Positions 1-13,002 of a stretch of 64,000 bases of DNA are shown piece after piece. Within the stretch, counting starts at the first letter, position 1. Every line of letters begins with the position of its first letter. This DNA is from Phorcus lineatus (taxonomy: Eukaryota; Mollusca; Gastropoda; Trochida; Trochidae), in the NCBI GenBank assembly GCA_921293015.1, contig OV121088.1, positions 5,951,882 to 6,015,881 of the forward strand, read 5' to 3'. The translations under genes were made by a program, and so were the position numbers. The notes below the pieces were generated by a model. It ran no database searches, was not told the origin of the DNA, and saw nothing but the letters and a program-made list of their open reading frames with translations.

Positions 1-2342
1 CAAACGTATTAAGCCTTTCAAATTTTTAAAAAAAAGTTCTTATATGAAATCCAAATACACAAAGTTACCCACTTGCACTTATAGCACTTTGTTATAATAT
101 TCTCTTCTTAGAGAGGATTGCTCACATTCTAATCGAAATGGAAAAAAATGTGTGTCATATTGATAGCATATAACTTTACAAAATTGTTCAAATATCTTAT
201 CTCAACAATCAAATTCCTAAGGGTATTTTGGTCCCATATTCTTAATTCATAACAACATGAACTATCCATAAAAATTGATTCTATGAAAATGGTATCAATA
301 TTTGTCAAATACGATCTAAATTTTCCAATTTAACACAATTGATATTCAAGCAAGCAACATGCAATTGTTGAGAGAAAAAAAATAATTCTTATTTTAGTAA
401 ATATCTTAAAAATCAAGTTATTTACATTAAAATACCTTCAATTATCTGTTTCAAAAGAGATGTAAACAGATTCAATTTTTGCATCTTTTAGATTGTTAAA
501 CCAATTACAATTGTTTATAATGCCATTAATAAAATATGAAAACAAAAGTAATGGATGTTAGACTCGGGCATAGTTTGATTATATACAATGGGACTGTTGA
601 AAGCGCTCACTTTAAATCATATTTACACACAGATGAATGACCAAAAAAATCTACACTTGAATACTAATATCGTACAGAGCTATACATCAATTCTATACAA
701 AGCATGCATATAAAACAAAAATACACACTTAAGAATATTTCAAAATGGATATGGGCTTTCATGAAAAATAAAATAGAATTCATTTTCATTTCATTGATAT
801 TGAATAACATCCGACTTTTAAAAAAACTGTTCTTACAAAACATTACGTAATGGTCCAAAAACAATTTCTAATGATGTTTTTTTATTTCCATTGGCTTCCA
901 CCAACCAGAAAATCATTAAGAATTATTTCTGATCAAAGTCTCTATTCCTTATAAACTACAACTTTCTGTTAGTCTTATACTCATCATAACTGTTAATATT
1001 AATAACCATTTTTCTCTCCTTTTCTCACCTAATAATGGTAACTTTTTGCCATAGCGTAATCCAGAAAATGAGGTAAACAAATTAATTCCACTGCTTACAT
1101 CCATCTGCCAAAGGTTTTACTAAATATAAGAGTGTCAAGATACATTAACACATTGTCATGGTTCAAAAGAAGACAAGATACACTATACATTTAATAAAAT
1201 CTGAATTATAATTTCAGTGATGATCTATCTATATTTTAGTGAAATCAGTTTCTGTTAGAAAAAGTATTATTATCAGTGATTCATAAATAAGTTGACACTC
1301 TTTTGCGTTTAAATGTTGGTCAGTCAAATTACTCTCATTTTAAAAATGTTGACTTAAGATTGCTGAAATAGTACCTCTCAGCAAAAATGTAACTGTTTTG
1401 TGATACATATCATATTGTGAGGTACTGTGACATCCCTTATTGAATATGTTGACAACATCAATAGGTTCATAGATGATACAAGCGGCTAAACTGTAATTAA
1501 GTAAAGCAGATATGATAAACTTGTATATGTCTGAATTTCTAAACAATGGAAACTAAATCATATAATGACCGTTTATTATAAAAATTTAGATACGTAACTT
1601 TGAAATTAATCTGACAAGTGAAAAACTCTTCTTCACTTTTTGATACTTGCTTTTATACTCATCGTCAGCATCAGTTTTGTTATCAATTTACTTTGACTAT
1701 CATTTCAAGGACCAAATGAGATATAGAATTTAGATTTCAGTGTCCAAGGTTGAACATAACCCAAACATGCAATGGCACATAACGACAAATATGATAAAAA
1801 ATTACATGAGAGTGTTGAAACTATTAATGAAAATTCCACATTATGAAGACACTTCTGACTTAATTCAATGAATTTCAAAAATTTAAGAAAAGATTCTCAC
1901 CATAAAAATCTAATGTTCACTGTTTCCAAATATTTAACACTTTTGGACAGGACACATTGTATGTTAAAGATTTTTAAGAAGAGGCAGGAGGCCAAAATTA
2001 CAAATAAATTTGGAAACCTTCTAGTACGTTTGATCGAGAACAGTTTTAATATTTTAACCTCAAATGACTTGAATTCATATGGCAGAGGAAATGTTTTCTT
2101 TCCTGCAGGTCTATGACAGGTTTATTCCTGCGACTGGAAGCAGGCCATCCATGAACAACCAAGATAAACTCTTATTGAAATATCCTAAATCAACAAGATT
2201 GAGATTTGAGAGAAAAACCCTAAAATGTCAACATTTAAGACTAAATATGACAAAAATAGACTGCCATTAAATCGTCAGATAAATTTACACTGCACCAATC
2301 CTGTTGTGTGTTGAAATAAATTGTTCCTGACAATAGAAATAC
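1..2342. other. AT-rich non-coding stretch, no gene seen
   Basis: I see no exon with splice signals, no repeat structure and no protein resemblance here. The open frames (for example 664-864 minus, 1340-1546 minus and 1868-2116 plus) are short, AT-driven and low in complexity. The stretch lies beyond the 3' end of the minus-strand GOLGA7 gene, so part of it could be intergenic. Confidence 0.5.
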
Positions 2343-2447
2343 GGGCCTAGATATTTTAAGCTCTCTAAGTGCTAAGATAGTTATCAACAAATGCTAACCA
2401 ATGGTACAGACTATCTTAGAGCTAAAAGCTTAAAAAATCTTAGGCCC
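2343..2447. repeat. ~105-bp palindromic foldback element
   Basis: The left end begins GGGCCTAGATATTTTAAGC. The right end, read on the other strand, begins GGGCCTAAGATTTTTTAAGC, so the ends pair as imperfect inverted repeats. A second inner pair (CTAAGATAGT / ACTATCTTAG) extends the stem. It belongs to the same family as the element at 39,116-39,216. It has no coding capacity and is probably a short non-autonomous MITE-like element. Confidence 0.65.
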
Positions 2448-4062
2448 TAGGTTCGATTCCACAAACCGATCTTAGCCACACCAAATCTTGACAAGTGTAA
2501 AGAAATTGCTTATGAATGACCTTATGGGTGATATCCTTGAGAAGATCTACCCTTGGACTTGAACTTCCATAAAGTTTCCAGTTCTGATGTATCAAGAAAG
2601 GCCTATAAGACAACCTGGTAACTTTTTGACTGGTAAACTTTTGGAGAATTTAAAAAAAAATTATCCTTTAAACCACAGAATAACATGATCAGGCTTGCAA
2701 TTTTTCAAGCTTATTTAATACATTACAAGTTAATAAGTTAATTTTTTTCTGTGGTGATTCAACAGTCTCAAATATTCTCACAAAATCCAGCATTTACACT
2801 AATTTTTCAAAATGTTCAATTTCATAGAATTCTGCTAAGGGCATCAAGTTGTGTAAGTCTGCAATGGCACCCAGTGGCATAACATTGAATCAATGGAGGA
2901 TGAGAGTCGCGACAGATGACAGGAGACGACAGAAACATCTTGCATCACGTGACCAATCATCGGTGGTTGTTCTCAGCTAGAACACAGATCTCGAGCTGAG
3001 AGACTGTTAAGGAAATGTATTAACAAACTGTGATGTATCTGCACACTTCCAGTTAGTTTCTTTAAACAGTGATCCGCTATGACAGTTAAAGTCATAGTTT
3101 AAATTTTGTAAGGCAATCAAACTGGGCTAATTATTCTTCACAAAAAATCCAATCACTTACACCAATATTTCCTGTTGCGTCTGCAAAGATTTTCATTTTT
3201 TAGCCCTTTTTAAGGTTGAGGATGACGCTGCTTATTGGCGTATGCCGTTTCAGACCGAAGAGTTACCGAATCAAGTGCAATCCCATCGCGAGCACGTAAT
3301 ACCGCAAATCTAGTAATTGCAGCACCGATACTTATGACAGACGCATTCTTCATTGAGTTTACCACCTTTTTGTTATATCTGTATTTGAAAAAGGGTAAGC
3401 TATTGGCTATTTTCATTGGATATTTAGCTGGGAAATTCCATGTGTTCCACGTCATGGCCATAGCGAAATGACGTGGTAAGGACTAACCTTTGTCAAAGAC
3501 ATGGGGAAGGGTGTTTTGAACTTCATTACTGAGGGCTAGAATGCACACAGATTTCTGAAAATTGTTGCAATTGTCAGGGGAAAGATTTCTGTTAGTGATG
3601 AACTATTTGTCTAGCGTGCATTACAATTTGCCTTGCAAAAATGAGACTATGACTTTAGGGGACTAACCAAAACTCATAAGACTACACTCTCCCAAAAATC
3701 AAAACTGATTCATTCACAAAACATTCATTGGAAATAGACAAGGACCACACAGCTGACTGCTTCAGTTAAAAGTAAATCAATGTATGAAAATGAAACATTT
3801 TTTTCTAACTTTCTAAAATGACATTACAAGTACATTTTATCGGGGATAACTGACTATTGTGACATTGAGAAGTATTTTTTATGACCGGCTGAGAAGGACA
3901 TTACAGTTTATTTTGAGCAGAAGAATCCCACTGCCATAGTATAAGCATCATACTAACAATAAAGGGTGGGAAGTTTTTCCAAGGCCCCACCCTTCTCCCC
4001 CCACCTGAACAACACTGATACAGAGAAGCTGGGAAATATTAGCCAACATAACCATTAGACCA
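2448..4062. other. Mostly non-coding stretch 3' of GOLGA7
   Basis: This stretch may hold the GOLGA7 3' UTR, which would run leftwards from 4,063, but I cannot place a polyadenylation site with confidence. Around 2,900-2,980 the plus-strand frame (RVATDDRRRQKHLASRDQ) vaguely resembles the N-terminal region of Tc1-type transposases, but it is too short to call. A GC-richer patch at 3,210-3,471 is open on both strands (83 and 78 residues) and matches nothing I recognise. Confidence 0.4.
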
Positions 4063-7000
4063 TTATAATCCACACAAGGTCAAGGATACAACTCGAAGTC
4101 CCCTCTCGACTGGGTCGACCAGCATCAGCCCCCGCGGGACGTACACCGACTCGTTCTGGGTGTCAATATACCGCTTGATCTTCTTCAGACACTGAAAGTA
4201 TATAGAGGACATTTGACATTTCTGTCACAGAGTAAATATCATAAATGCAAATCAAAAGTGGATAACAAAGTACATTTCTTGAGCATTATATTTATGATAT
4301 ATACCATACAAGATATTCATGATAAACTTTTTTAAGATGGTATCCATCTCTTGAATTGGAAATGTCAATTAACTCCACCCCTGTTAGTCCCTATGTGATG
4401 TCATTTTATAATTGCCAGGTACCATTGGTCATTTTTCAGCATCCCTATTGAGAATTGTTCACGCTATACTAACTTGCAGCATTATAATAAGTAAATAAAG
4501 AATATTTAATGCATAAGTCATGCTGGGGAAAAAAGTGTTTTCTATTTGTCATCATACCATAATTTTGGTAAAACAACTCAATGACATGACTTTTATTCTA
4601 CAAACATTGTATAGGTGCAGACAGTGTCAGACTGCCAATTTACTCTTGAAAAAATATCCTGTAATATGTAGAATAATATAATGTTAACTCCTATTTGTAA
4701 CACTAAAAACTAGCCTTAATTGCTTCATGTCTAAATACAGAGATGACGTATAAACTGAAAAATATCATATCAGTGTTGAACTTTAATCCCCTATTACAGA
4801 CAATATGATAATCCTTGACGAATATATAACCCTTTTCTCACCTTCTCATAATACGTGTCAATACAGAGGTATGCGAGATAAGCGGTGAGACACGCGAAGC
4901 AGCTCTCACAGTATGTGCGTCCTCCTAGACTCTCAGCCTCCAGGTACATCGCGTTTAGCGTGTTGATTGTCTGCTCAAACGATGATCTGTCGATCTGATA
5001 GCAACATGAAGCAATTTGTTAAATAACACAGCAGCGTGGTTAATGATTGCTTCATTTTGGTTTTGAGTTCTGAGTTTACTAAATAATGAGCAATAAAGAA
5101 CAATCAAGGCATTTTAGGTTTTGAAATTGTCTAGAACGTCTCACAAGCAAATATGCTAATATTATTCATGTCTGAAAACACAGGGCTCCAGATAAGATAC
5201 GTATCTGCGTAAATTCTGGTAATTCAGATGTACGCATTAAGAATGAAATCAATGAGTGACAGATACCCACAACTTTCCCAGAATACGAGTCAGATATCAT
5301 TTTACAGGAGTGATCGTGACTTGTCAAAACAAATTTCATTTCTACATGTCTAATCTTTACATCTTGAATAGTAGACAACTTTATGCCAACCTGTATGAAA
5401 ACAAAGGTTACCGAGTTTATATTTTATCTGAGAGAAATCACTCATTTATTTACAGATTAAACATGTGGAAAATATAATCAATGACTAACATCGAAAAAGA
5501 TGCTAACTTGGAATAAGGATTTGAAAACGGTAATATCTTGAAATACTCCTAGTTTTTTTATTTGTTAATTTTACTCCTCGATTTTTATTTAGAGGATTTT
5601 AGATGTTACTGTTTATACCCCCAAGTCTGAATAATTATCTGGAGCCGTGAATACAGAGATGATGTATAAACTTAATAATATCATATCAGTGTTTTGAGGT
5701 TTTGTAATGGTCTAGAAGAAATAGTAAATATGTGTTATGTGATAAACTGTATAATATAGCTATCAACAGAAATCAGTTCAAGAAAATTTTTTCTTTAAAT
5801 GCATGGATTCGTTTTTTTATCTTCATTGATGGTGCTAACAATACTCTTGACATACTTTTCCCTCCAGTTCCAGCGGAAACTTGTTGGCAAACTTGACTCC
5901 TGTACCCTCCAGATAATCCCTTTGCACAAATACTTTTGTGCAAGTAGCTGAAGGAATCCTAGATAAGTTGTCCATTTTGTGCCCCTGAAATATTGTTAAA
6001 TAAATCATTGTAAAATAAATCATAAAGGCTATATTAGTAAGATCATCAAAAAAATGTCTCAAAGACCAATCAATCTCTTAAATAGACCATGTTGAAAAAA
6101 ACCCACACCTTTTATCCATCCTGCTACATAGTACATAAGCAAATTTGTATCTGCAAACTCCAACAACCTGATATGGACAAGGCAAATGTCGAGGACAGAT
6201 GGTTATTCATGGATACATATATGGCATAAAAAATTTCCACTCAATCAAATGTCATAAATTGAGGTGACAGAAGCAAAATATCTCAAGCCCCTTCAAGCTT
6301 TCATCCAGGTAGTTCTGGTATTCCTTGAGAAAGATCATTTCATTGGCTAGTTCCATATAAGGCAATTGTCTTGATAGTTATCAGGGTAATGTAGGAGATT
6401 AATAGATACAAATACGCTGATGATGCAGACGCACATCTGAATTTACATTAACACCTGGAATTGCTATTTACACTGACAGGAAAATATTCCTCTAAGGATT
6501 CAGATAAAGAAGAATAGTGACCAATCAATATACAAAATAACGCAATAGTCAAAAACTATCTCACAGTTAACATATAATTTATTTTAAACATATTTTTTAC
6601 ATGTTAGAAATAATTATAGGTGTGATGTACAGTACAGTACAGTAACAACAGGCCCAGTAGTCAGTCTGATAAAAGTAGATGGCTACAGTACACCACAGAC
6701 ATAACTGTAGAGAGACTTAATCCTAAGATATCCATAAACGATGTTTTGTGTTTGATAAGGATAAGATAATTATTACATTTGAAAAATGTTTCAGCAACAT
6801 TTTACTGAAATGGAAGTCCATTTCTTTACTATAATAGATAGTGTTGTAGCTTAAGTGACAACAAAATCACATGAATGTTGTTCTTATGGAAATATTTTAA
6901 TAGGTTTACACACATGAGCGTGATGCTTGAAAAACGCAATGTGCCTTCTCAGTTATTTGATTATGATTCATGAATTTGTAAACACGACAAAATTCTCCTT

Positions 7001-7180
7001 ATTAACCGATTGCTTTACAGATGTAAACCTCTATTTAATTTAGTTTGATATATTATGTATTATTCAACTGAAAGATCTGCAGAAAACAGATTAACATCAA
7101 ACATTTCTAAAAGTTTTATATAGATTAATATAAATTATATTCCCAACCTGAGTAGGTTTACTCACTTCGTCGGCAGCCAT
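4063..7180 (-). CDS. GOLGA7: Golgin subfamily A member 7 (GCP16) homologue, 4 exons
   Basis: GOLGA7 family proteins are small palmitoylated Golgi and plasma-membrane proteins that act as partners of the DHHC9 Ras palmitoyltransferase. Coding exons on the minus strand are 7180-7166, 5984-5856, 4994-4842 and 4191-4063, all in phase 0, giving about 141 residues (human is 137). Exon 2 has [13 protein letters not shown] and [12 protein letters not shown]. Exon 3 starts [14 protein letters not shown] and carries the paired cysteines of CFACLTAY, the palmitoylated pair in the human protein. Exon 4 has [18 protein letters not shown]. Every intron has GT/AG ends. After GLRV the reading frame continues SLTLCGL and stops at 4,063-4,065, unlike the acidic vertebrate tail; a further 3' exon was searched for by eye and not found. 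A second phase-0 donor at 7,148 would add six residues (VSKPTQ) to exon 1. It is divergent with SUCLG1. Confidence 0.9.
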
Positions 7181-7351
7181 CTTAGGTTCCTTCGGCGTCA
7201 CCATGTTAAATGCGTTTTGATTGGCTGAATTTCACGCAAAATCGTTCTTCGGGAATATGATTGGCTGAAAAACTGTTACGGCCATTGTAAAACGTTTCCT
7301 GATTGGTTATGAATAATTTGTTGACCTTCACCGGTGGCAGAAAGTTCCAAC
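7181..7351. promoter_or_regulatory. Compact bidirectional promoter GOLGA7 / SUCLG1
   Basis: Only 171 bp separate the two start codons, which face away from each other. The interval contains three inverted CCAAT boxes (ATTGG at 7,220-7,224, 7,260-7,264 and 7,302-7,306), two of them in the context GATTGGCTGA and spaced 40 and 42 bp apart. No TATA box is evident. Both start codons lie in an ATGGC(T/G) context (AAGATGGCTGCC for GOLGA7, ACATGGCGAC for SUCLG1) that resembles YY1 sites around initiation regions. Shared NF-Y-driven housekeeping expression is the natural inference. Confidence 0.75.
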
Positions 7352-8157
7352 ATGGCGACAACACACAAGGTTTTGGCAAGGTTGTCCGGTAATGGATTAA
7401 TTTGTTTCACTCTCATGCAAGCCAACGGCAAAACCGTTAACAAGTCAACATGTCATTTCACGGTGTTATGCAGTGACATTAATGCCGATGTGTCACTCTT
7501 AAAATGTGCCTCTTTTGGATTCTGAAAATTACCGTCGTCTCTCGAAATTGATATAAATTTTTTGGGATAGCTAGAACACACTTAAGACTGTAAGCCAAAG
7601 GTAATGACCGGTTGGCCTACTTTATTTTTGGCAAATGGCACAAGGGGGTCAAGACTTCTCCGGGTCAAACGAGGACGCCTTGATTCAAAAACAAAATTTG
7701 TGTAAAAAATGAACAAAAATGAAAAAGAATTAAAAGTTTACTCATCAAATGATCATAATGAAAAATTATTATTGCTCAATAGCCTATTCATTAAAATCAA
7801 AGGTATCCCCTCCAATTAAATATTGTCATTTTGAATTGTTATGATTTAATAAACTTGGGATGAAAAGAACTTTGTGATTCATAGATTTATCATAGGTTGA
7901 AGAGGATTCATTAAAAAAACTTGCACTAGATTCCAATAGAAGTCAAAGCAAACTTTTAATGTTATCTTTTTTATGCATGTTTTTACATCTTGTCATCTTA
8001 ATCATTATCCGTTGTATGTATGGCCTGAAGAGGCTCATTGAGCTGAAAGCGCTAGCCATTTAAATGGATTGTTTTTACTTCTAACTTAATATTTTTCTAC
8101 ATACATACATACATACATACATACATACATACATACATACATACATACATACATACA

Positions 8158-8209
<52 letters not shown>

Positions 8210-11200
8210 GCAGTAAAAGAAATAACGATCTTACAAACTCTTATGAGCCAAAAAAGACAGAAAACTAACTTTTTTGATATGCTTTAAGTGATTGTAGCTA
8301 GGGTTGAATTTTTTTAAAACTAAAACTTTTTTACAAACTAGAATAACTATATAGATACTTCATTTTCTCTTTCAGCCTTTGGCCGGCACAGCCAGGCTGT
8401 ACGTCACATATACACTGAAACCCGACCAAACCTGATGATTGGAACCCATACAAAGCTCATCTGTCAGGGCTTTACTGGAAAACAGGTCAGTTATTGCTCA
8501 TTAGTATCATAAAAGGATGCTTGTCATTCAAACTATCAATAGAACTTTAAAGAGCTATTGCCATGCTGAATTTTATTTCTTGCAATTGTTGTTTGCAGGG
8601 CACATTTCACAGCCAACAAGCTATTGAGTATGGATCTCATATGGTGGGGGGTGTGTCCCCAGCGAAAGCAGGACAAGAGCACCTCGGGCTTCCAGTCTTC
8701 TCTACTGTCAAGGAGGTTAGTGAGAAGAAATAACTCATTTACCCTGTTAGACTCAAGTGCTTTCTACACTAAGCTATAAAGATTCAAAGTATGTCACAAT
8801 ACACCACAATTTTGATGTTTGTTGATGCATTAACCTTAAAAAAAATCAGAGTTTGCATGAGAATATCTGATTGAAAATGATACACAGAATCTAGAATGAA
8901 TGTTGGCATCAGTTTCAAGATGTAAACTTAAATATAATATTGACTCTCTTTGGCAGGAAAAACAAGAATATCACTTGAAACCAACCCCCCTTTATATTAG
9001 CCAGTCTGAAGTCTATTCCAGCACTTACCTTTAAGTTTATCTCGATCTGGCGCTTGAACCCTTCTTTTGATACAATGTAACATTGTTGTCACTTCATATT
9101 TTTCTAGTTCAAGATTTTGCTCCAGTAAATATCCTTAGTGTTAGTCACTTTCTTCCCTCATTTATGCCAGCCAACACCATGTAAGCAAAGTTCTTTCCAA
9201 AAACTTAAAATTCAAGTTGCGAGCGCCATTAGTTTTTTCCCTAAAAATAGAATTTGAGAGATTTTAATTTTAGTTGATAAGACCGAAATTCTTATGTCAA
9301 TCAAACCATCTGCCCAGGCCCGAGACAAGACTGGAGCTGATGCGACTGTAGTGTTCGTGCCTCCTCGTTTTGCGGCGGCAGCCATTATGGAAGCCATTGA
9401 CGCTGAGATCCCTCTGTGTGTGTGTATCACGGAGGGAATTCCTCAACAGGACATGGTGCGCGTCAAACATAGGCTAGTGAGACAGAATAAAACAAGACTG
9501 ATAGGACCCAACTGTCCAGGCATCATCAAGGTGAGATTGTAGGATAGTTGATTATGTCAAAATCTTCTGGTGAATGAATGAACCTTTTCCCCCTCAGAAA
9601 CCACTAATAAGATACAAATACATTTAACAAATCGTTTTCAAGCCTTATTTTAAGCCAGATAAGCTTCCTTTGGGACTGGCAGTTTGTTATCCGTGCTTGG
9701 GATTTTGTATTCAGGCTATCTTTAGAAGCTTTTGCTACCATTCTGTGACATAGCAATGGTTTCATAACTAATATTGAGTTCTTAAATTTTTACAAAAAAT
9801 GATTTTTAATTGTGTTTCTTACCTTTTCAGCCTGGTGAAATAAAAATTGGTATCATGCCTGGGCATATACACAAGAAGGGCAAAATAGGTGAGACGACAT
9901 AAACGTTAGGTTTCTTTATTTAGCTGTTCATTTGAATTATCTTACAGAAATCTTTCAATTTAAGAAGTTTTCTTAAGCTAGATGTCCTTGTTTCTGTCTC
10001 GTCAGTGATGTAAACTTCCCTTCATATTATCTGATGTTTCCAAACTTTCATTATAAGGCTTTCGTTGACATCCTCCATCACCCAGGTATTTATGTCCCTA
10101 TACCTCTCACAAATCAAATTCTCTAATTTGCGTACAAAATTTCCTGACAAAAATTCCTAGGGATGAAACAGAATTGGAACTGGGTGAGAGAGGATAAAAA
10201 AGTTTGTGGTGGTTACTTGCTTTAAATTGGAGAGATATTGAATGTATTTTTGCTTCCAGGAATTGTATCTCGGTCGGGTACCCTGACCTATGAAGCTGTT
10301 CATCAGACTACAGAAGCAGGTCTGGGACAGACTCTCTGTGTTGGTATAGGTGGAGACCCCTTCAATGGCACAGACTTCATCGACTGTTTAGAAGTCTTCC
10401 TCAAGGATCAGAACACTGAAGGTTGGTATGCAGATTTAACGGGGGGCTAGTGATCACAGTCAAGATTTACCAATTCTTTCTCATTGCACCCATAGGTTGT
10501 CAGCTCCAGACGATGATCAAAGGTATCCGAGCATTGCATAGCCACAATAGATCTGTGGGCTTTCTCCCTGCAATAACAGTAGCCACCGTGTGATAAGTGA
10601 AAACCTCTTCAAAAAATTGTAAAAACTCAATAATCTCACTAACCTTATCTTTATCTTTCCTTTGGTCCATAATAACTGAGTTATTGGCCAAGTTAGGTGA
10701 ACAGTAACTCACTCTTTGCTTAGGGTGTGGTAGTCATGGAATCGCAAAACTAGCTCAACTCATGTAAGTCATGGGTTTAGATCACAGCCACGGGACCTTT
10801 ATCCTGTTCCTTTGTCTCAGTGGTAAGCAAAGTTGTTCATTGGTGATCAGATTGGGGAAATTTGAACAGGAGGGACTTGTAATAATGATGTTTTTGTCTG
10901 CATGCTCTTTTCTCACTTATTGCAATAAAGAAGTTAAAGATCCATTGAGCCGTTCAACACATCAGCTTTAAAAGTATCTTTCAAAGAAATGTTCAATTGT
11001 TATTTTGAAATAGTTCATGACCCTATTGCCAAAATATTCTTAAGGCGGCATGAAACAAAGACTTAATCACTCCCTGGAAATGGTTATATTTCAGGCATTG
11101 TGTTAATCGGCGAGATCGGTGGACAGGCAGAGGAAAACGCTGCTGCATACCTCAAGGAGCACAATCGGGTGGGTATATCAGTGAGAACCAACCCTCTCCA

Positions 11201-12898
11201 AGAGATCATTAAATCATAATCATCATCAACAATCTAGGCAGAAATTTGATTTAATGCTCATCTCTTGAGTTTGTTTATAATAAGGTTGAATCCCAAGATA
11301 TGTCGTATAAAATAGCCAATATGAAAGACAAGCTTTCTATTATAGCCAACATGAAAGACAAGATATCTATAATATAGCCAACATGTTCCATGGCTAGATA
11401 TTTCCATTTATCAACAAAGAATGTGACATGTTCAAAATTTTTGGAAATGATTTATTGATGTGTGTGTATTTATGGCTTTGGGTTGAGTGAAAAGGGATGA
11501 AACGTTTCCAAAGTAAGTTTTGTCAGTGTATTTTGTTTTAGGTTCAACAAACTATTTTTAAAAGTGTAATTCTGTATTATAATTATCATTTGTTTTTAAT
11601 AATTGTTACAATAAATTCTATTCAGTTTAAAGATTTACATTTGATAGATAGTATTTTCAAGAAAAATATGGCGTGTTGGGATTTTGCAGTTTTATTGTAA
11701 TATGTTTTGCGATGTAGATATTGCTTTATCATACAACAGTTTATACAACTATTCTTTTATTTACACATTTAAAAAACCAAACTTTTTAAAATTTGATTAT
11801 CTTTCAATTAAAAATGTTTCTTTAAGCCATTATCCTTTATGTCACCCCCACGCTGCTAATGGCTGAAATATTGCCCAAGCGGCGTAAAACAATAACTCCT
11901 CACTCATTTATGTCATCCCTTACATTACTTACCTGCTTTTCCAAATGCGCAAATGATATGGCAACTTCCTCTGGCTTAACTTGAGCCAACCCCACTGACT
12001 CCACAAGACTGATGCTCTGGATTTAAAGAATTCAATACGTAATCTTGTGAGAATCGAACATTTTTGCCAAGGAGGGTGCATTATGGTGTTTAGCAGCAAG
12101 ATATGAATTAGCCAATTATGGAGACTTGTCAACAGTTAATGCCTTGTTGGGAATGTGTGATAGACTGTCTTCTTTGTATGTACTCCATGTTACCAATTAG
12201 TTATGATTTGGCACTATTTAATTTTGCCTTAAGTGGTTTGTTAGGAGATGAATTCTATACAACTGTGTTACAAAACTCATTTTATTCAAGATATATAATG
12301 TCATTAATTTATAAAATCGGGTGAAATAATTAATATCAAAATATTTCACTTCACTTGTCCAGGGATCCAACATGAAGCCAGTAGTTTCGTTCATCGCTGG
12401 ACTGACAGCGCCCCCTGGAAGAAGAATGGGACATGCGGGTGCTATCATCGCAGGGGGGAAGGGAGGGGCAGAGGAGAAGATCGAGTCACTCCGGTCAGCA
12501 GGCGTCGATGTGACCATGTCCCCAGCACAGCTGGGTACTACTATGGTCAAGGTAAGATTGTATCCCACTTCTGGCTTTGGTTTAGTCATCTTCCCACAAT
12601 GGCCTATACTTTTGGTAAAACTCGCTAAGATAGGCCTTGCTGCCTTTCTGCGACCTTCCTGGAGTCCAGGCTGCTGCGATGTATCGCGGTAGTCCATTTA
12701 GAAATCATATCAGAATTGAAACTTTTGGCCAAAGAGGGTCTTTTACTCAAAACATCAGCAGTCAACACAGTGTTGTTGAACTTTTTAAAAAATATTACAA
12801 TGATTATTAATGTTCTTCAATTTATTTTGTTTACATTATTCAAAAACCTTGTGTTTATTTCTCCATTTTAGGCCCTGCAGAAGGCAGGCAAGTTATAA
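7352..12898 (+). CDS. SUCLG1: Succinyl-CoA ligase [ADP/GDP-forming] subunit alpha, mitochondrial, 9 exons
   Basis: This enzyme joins or splits succinyl-CoA, with phosphate transfer to ADP or GDP, in the mitochondrial TCA cycle as a heterodimer with a beta subunit. Coding exons are 7352-7388, 8376-8485, 8599-8715, 9318-9530, 9831-9888, 10260-10421, 11095-11168, 12363-12551 and 12872-12898. All junctions are GT/AG and all phases match, giving about 328 residues (human is 346). The N-terminus ([13 protein letters not shown]) is basic and lacks acidic residues, as expected of a presequence. Family motifs in order: [14 protein letters not shown] (CoA binding), [70 protein letters not shown] and [20 protein letters not shown], whose His (about residue 281) is the phosphorylated catalytic histidine. 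It ends ALQKAGKL. The start is the ATG at 7,352; the frame also opens upstream, but only from a GTG. A possible polyadenylation signal lies near 13,300. Confidence 0.97.
8099..8208. repeat. (ACAT)n then (AT)n microsatellite
   Basis: About 22 copies of ACAT pass into about 10 copies of AT, inside SUCLG1 intron 1. The preceding stretch (about 7,900-8,098) reads like the 3' end of a dispersed repeat (GGCCTGAAGAGGCTCATTG), but I cannot name the family. Confidence 0.95.
10494..10620 (+). repeat. SINE 3' fragment in SUCLG1 intron 6
   Basis: The string GGGCTTTCTCCCTGCAATAA, and the order of the blocks around it, match the body of the tRNA-headed SINE at 39,265-39,516. The tRNA-like head is missing, so this is a truncated, diverged copy. 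Confidence 0.6.
11844..11910 (+). repeat. SINE-like 3' tail in SUCLG1 intron 7
   Basis: The sequence GGCTGAAATATTGCCCAAGC followed by GGCGTAAAACAATAACTC and CTCACTCATT has the 3' tail form of a tRNA-SINE (a 'gcggcgttaaac..aactcac..' ending). No head is visible, so this is a fragment. Confidence 0.45.
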
Positions 12899-12965
12899 CA
12901 TCAACGTGAGTGAATGCCTTACACAGTGTGCCAGAAGTGAAGCCTGTACATGCTGCTTGTAGTCA

Positions 12966-13002
12966 TCAGTCAGTCAGTCTGTGTGTCTGTCTGTCTGTCT
13001 GC
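12966..13002 (+). repeat. Short CAGT / TGTC-type simple repeat
   Basis: CAGTCAGTCAGT runs into about five TGTC units just after the SUCLG1 stop, probably within its 3' UTR. Confidence 0.8.

Noticed and set aside
2890-2990. Tc1 transposase N-terminal fragment
   Set aside because: About 18 residues of loose similarity, with a stop soon after; too short to support.
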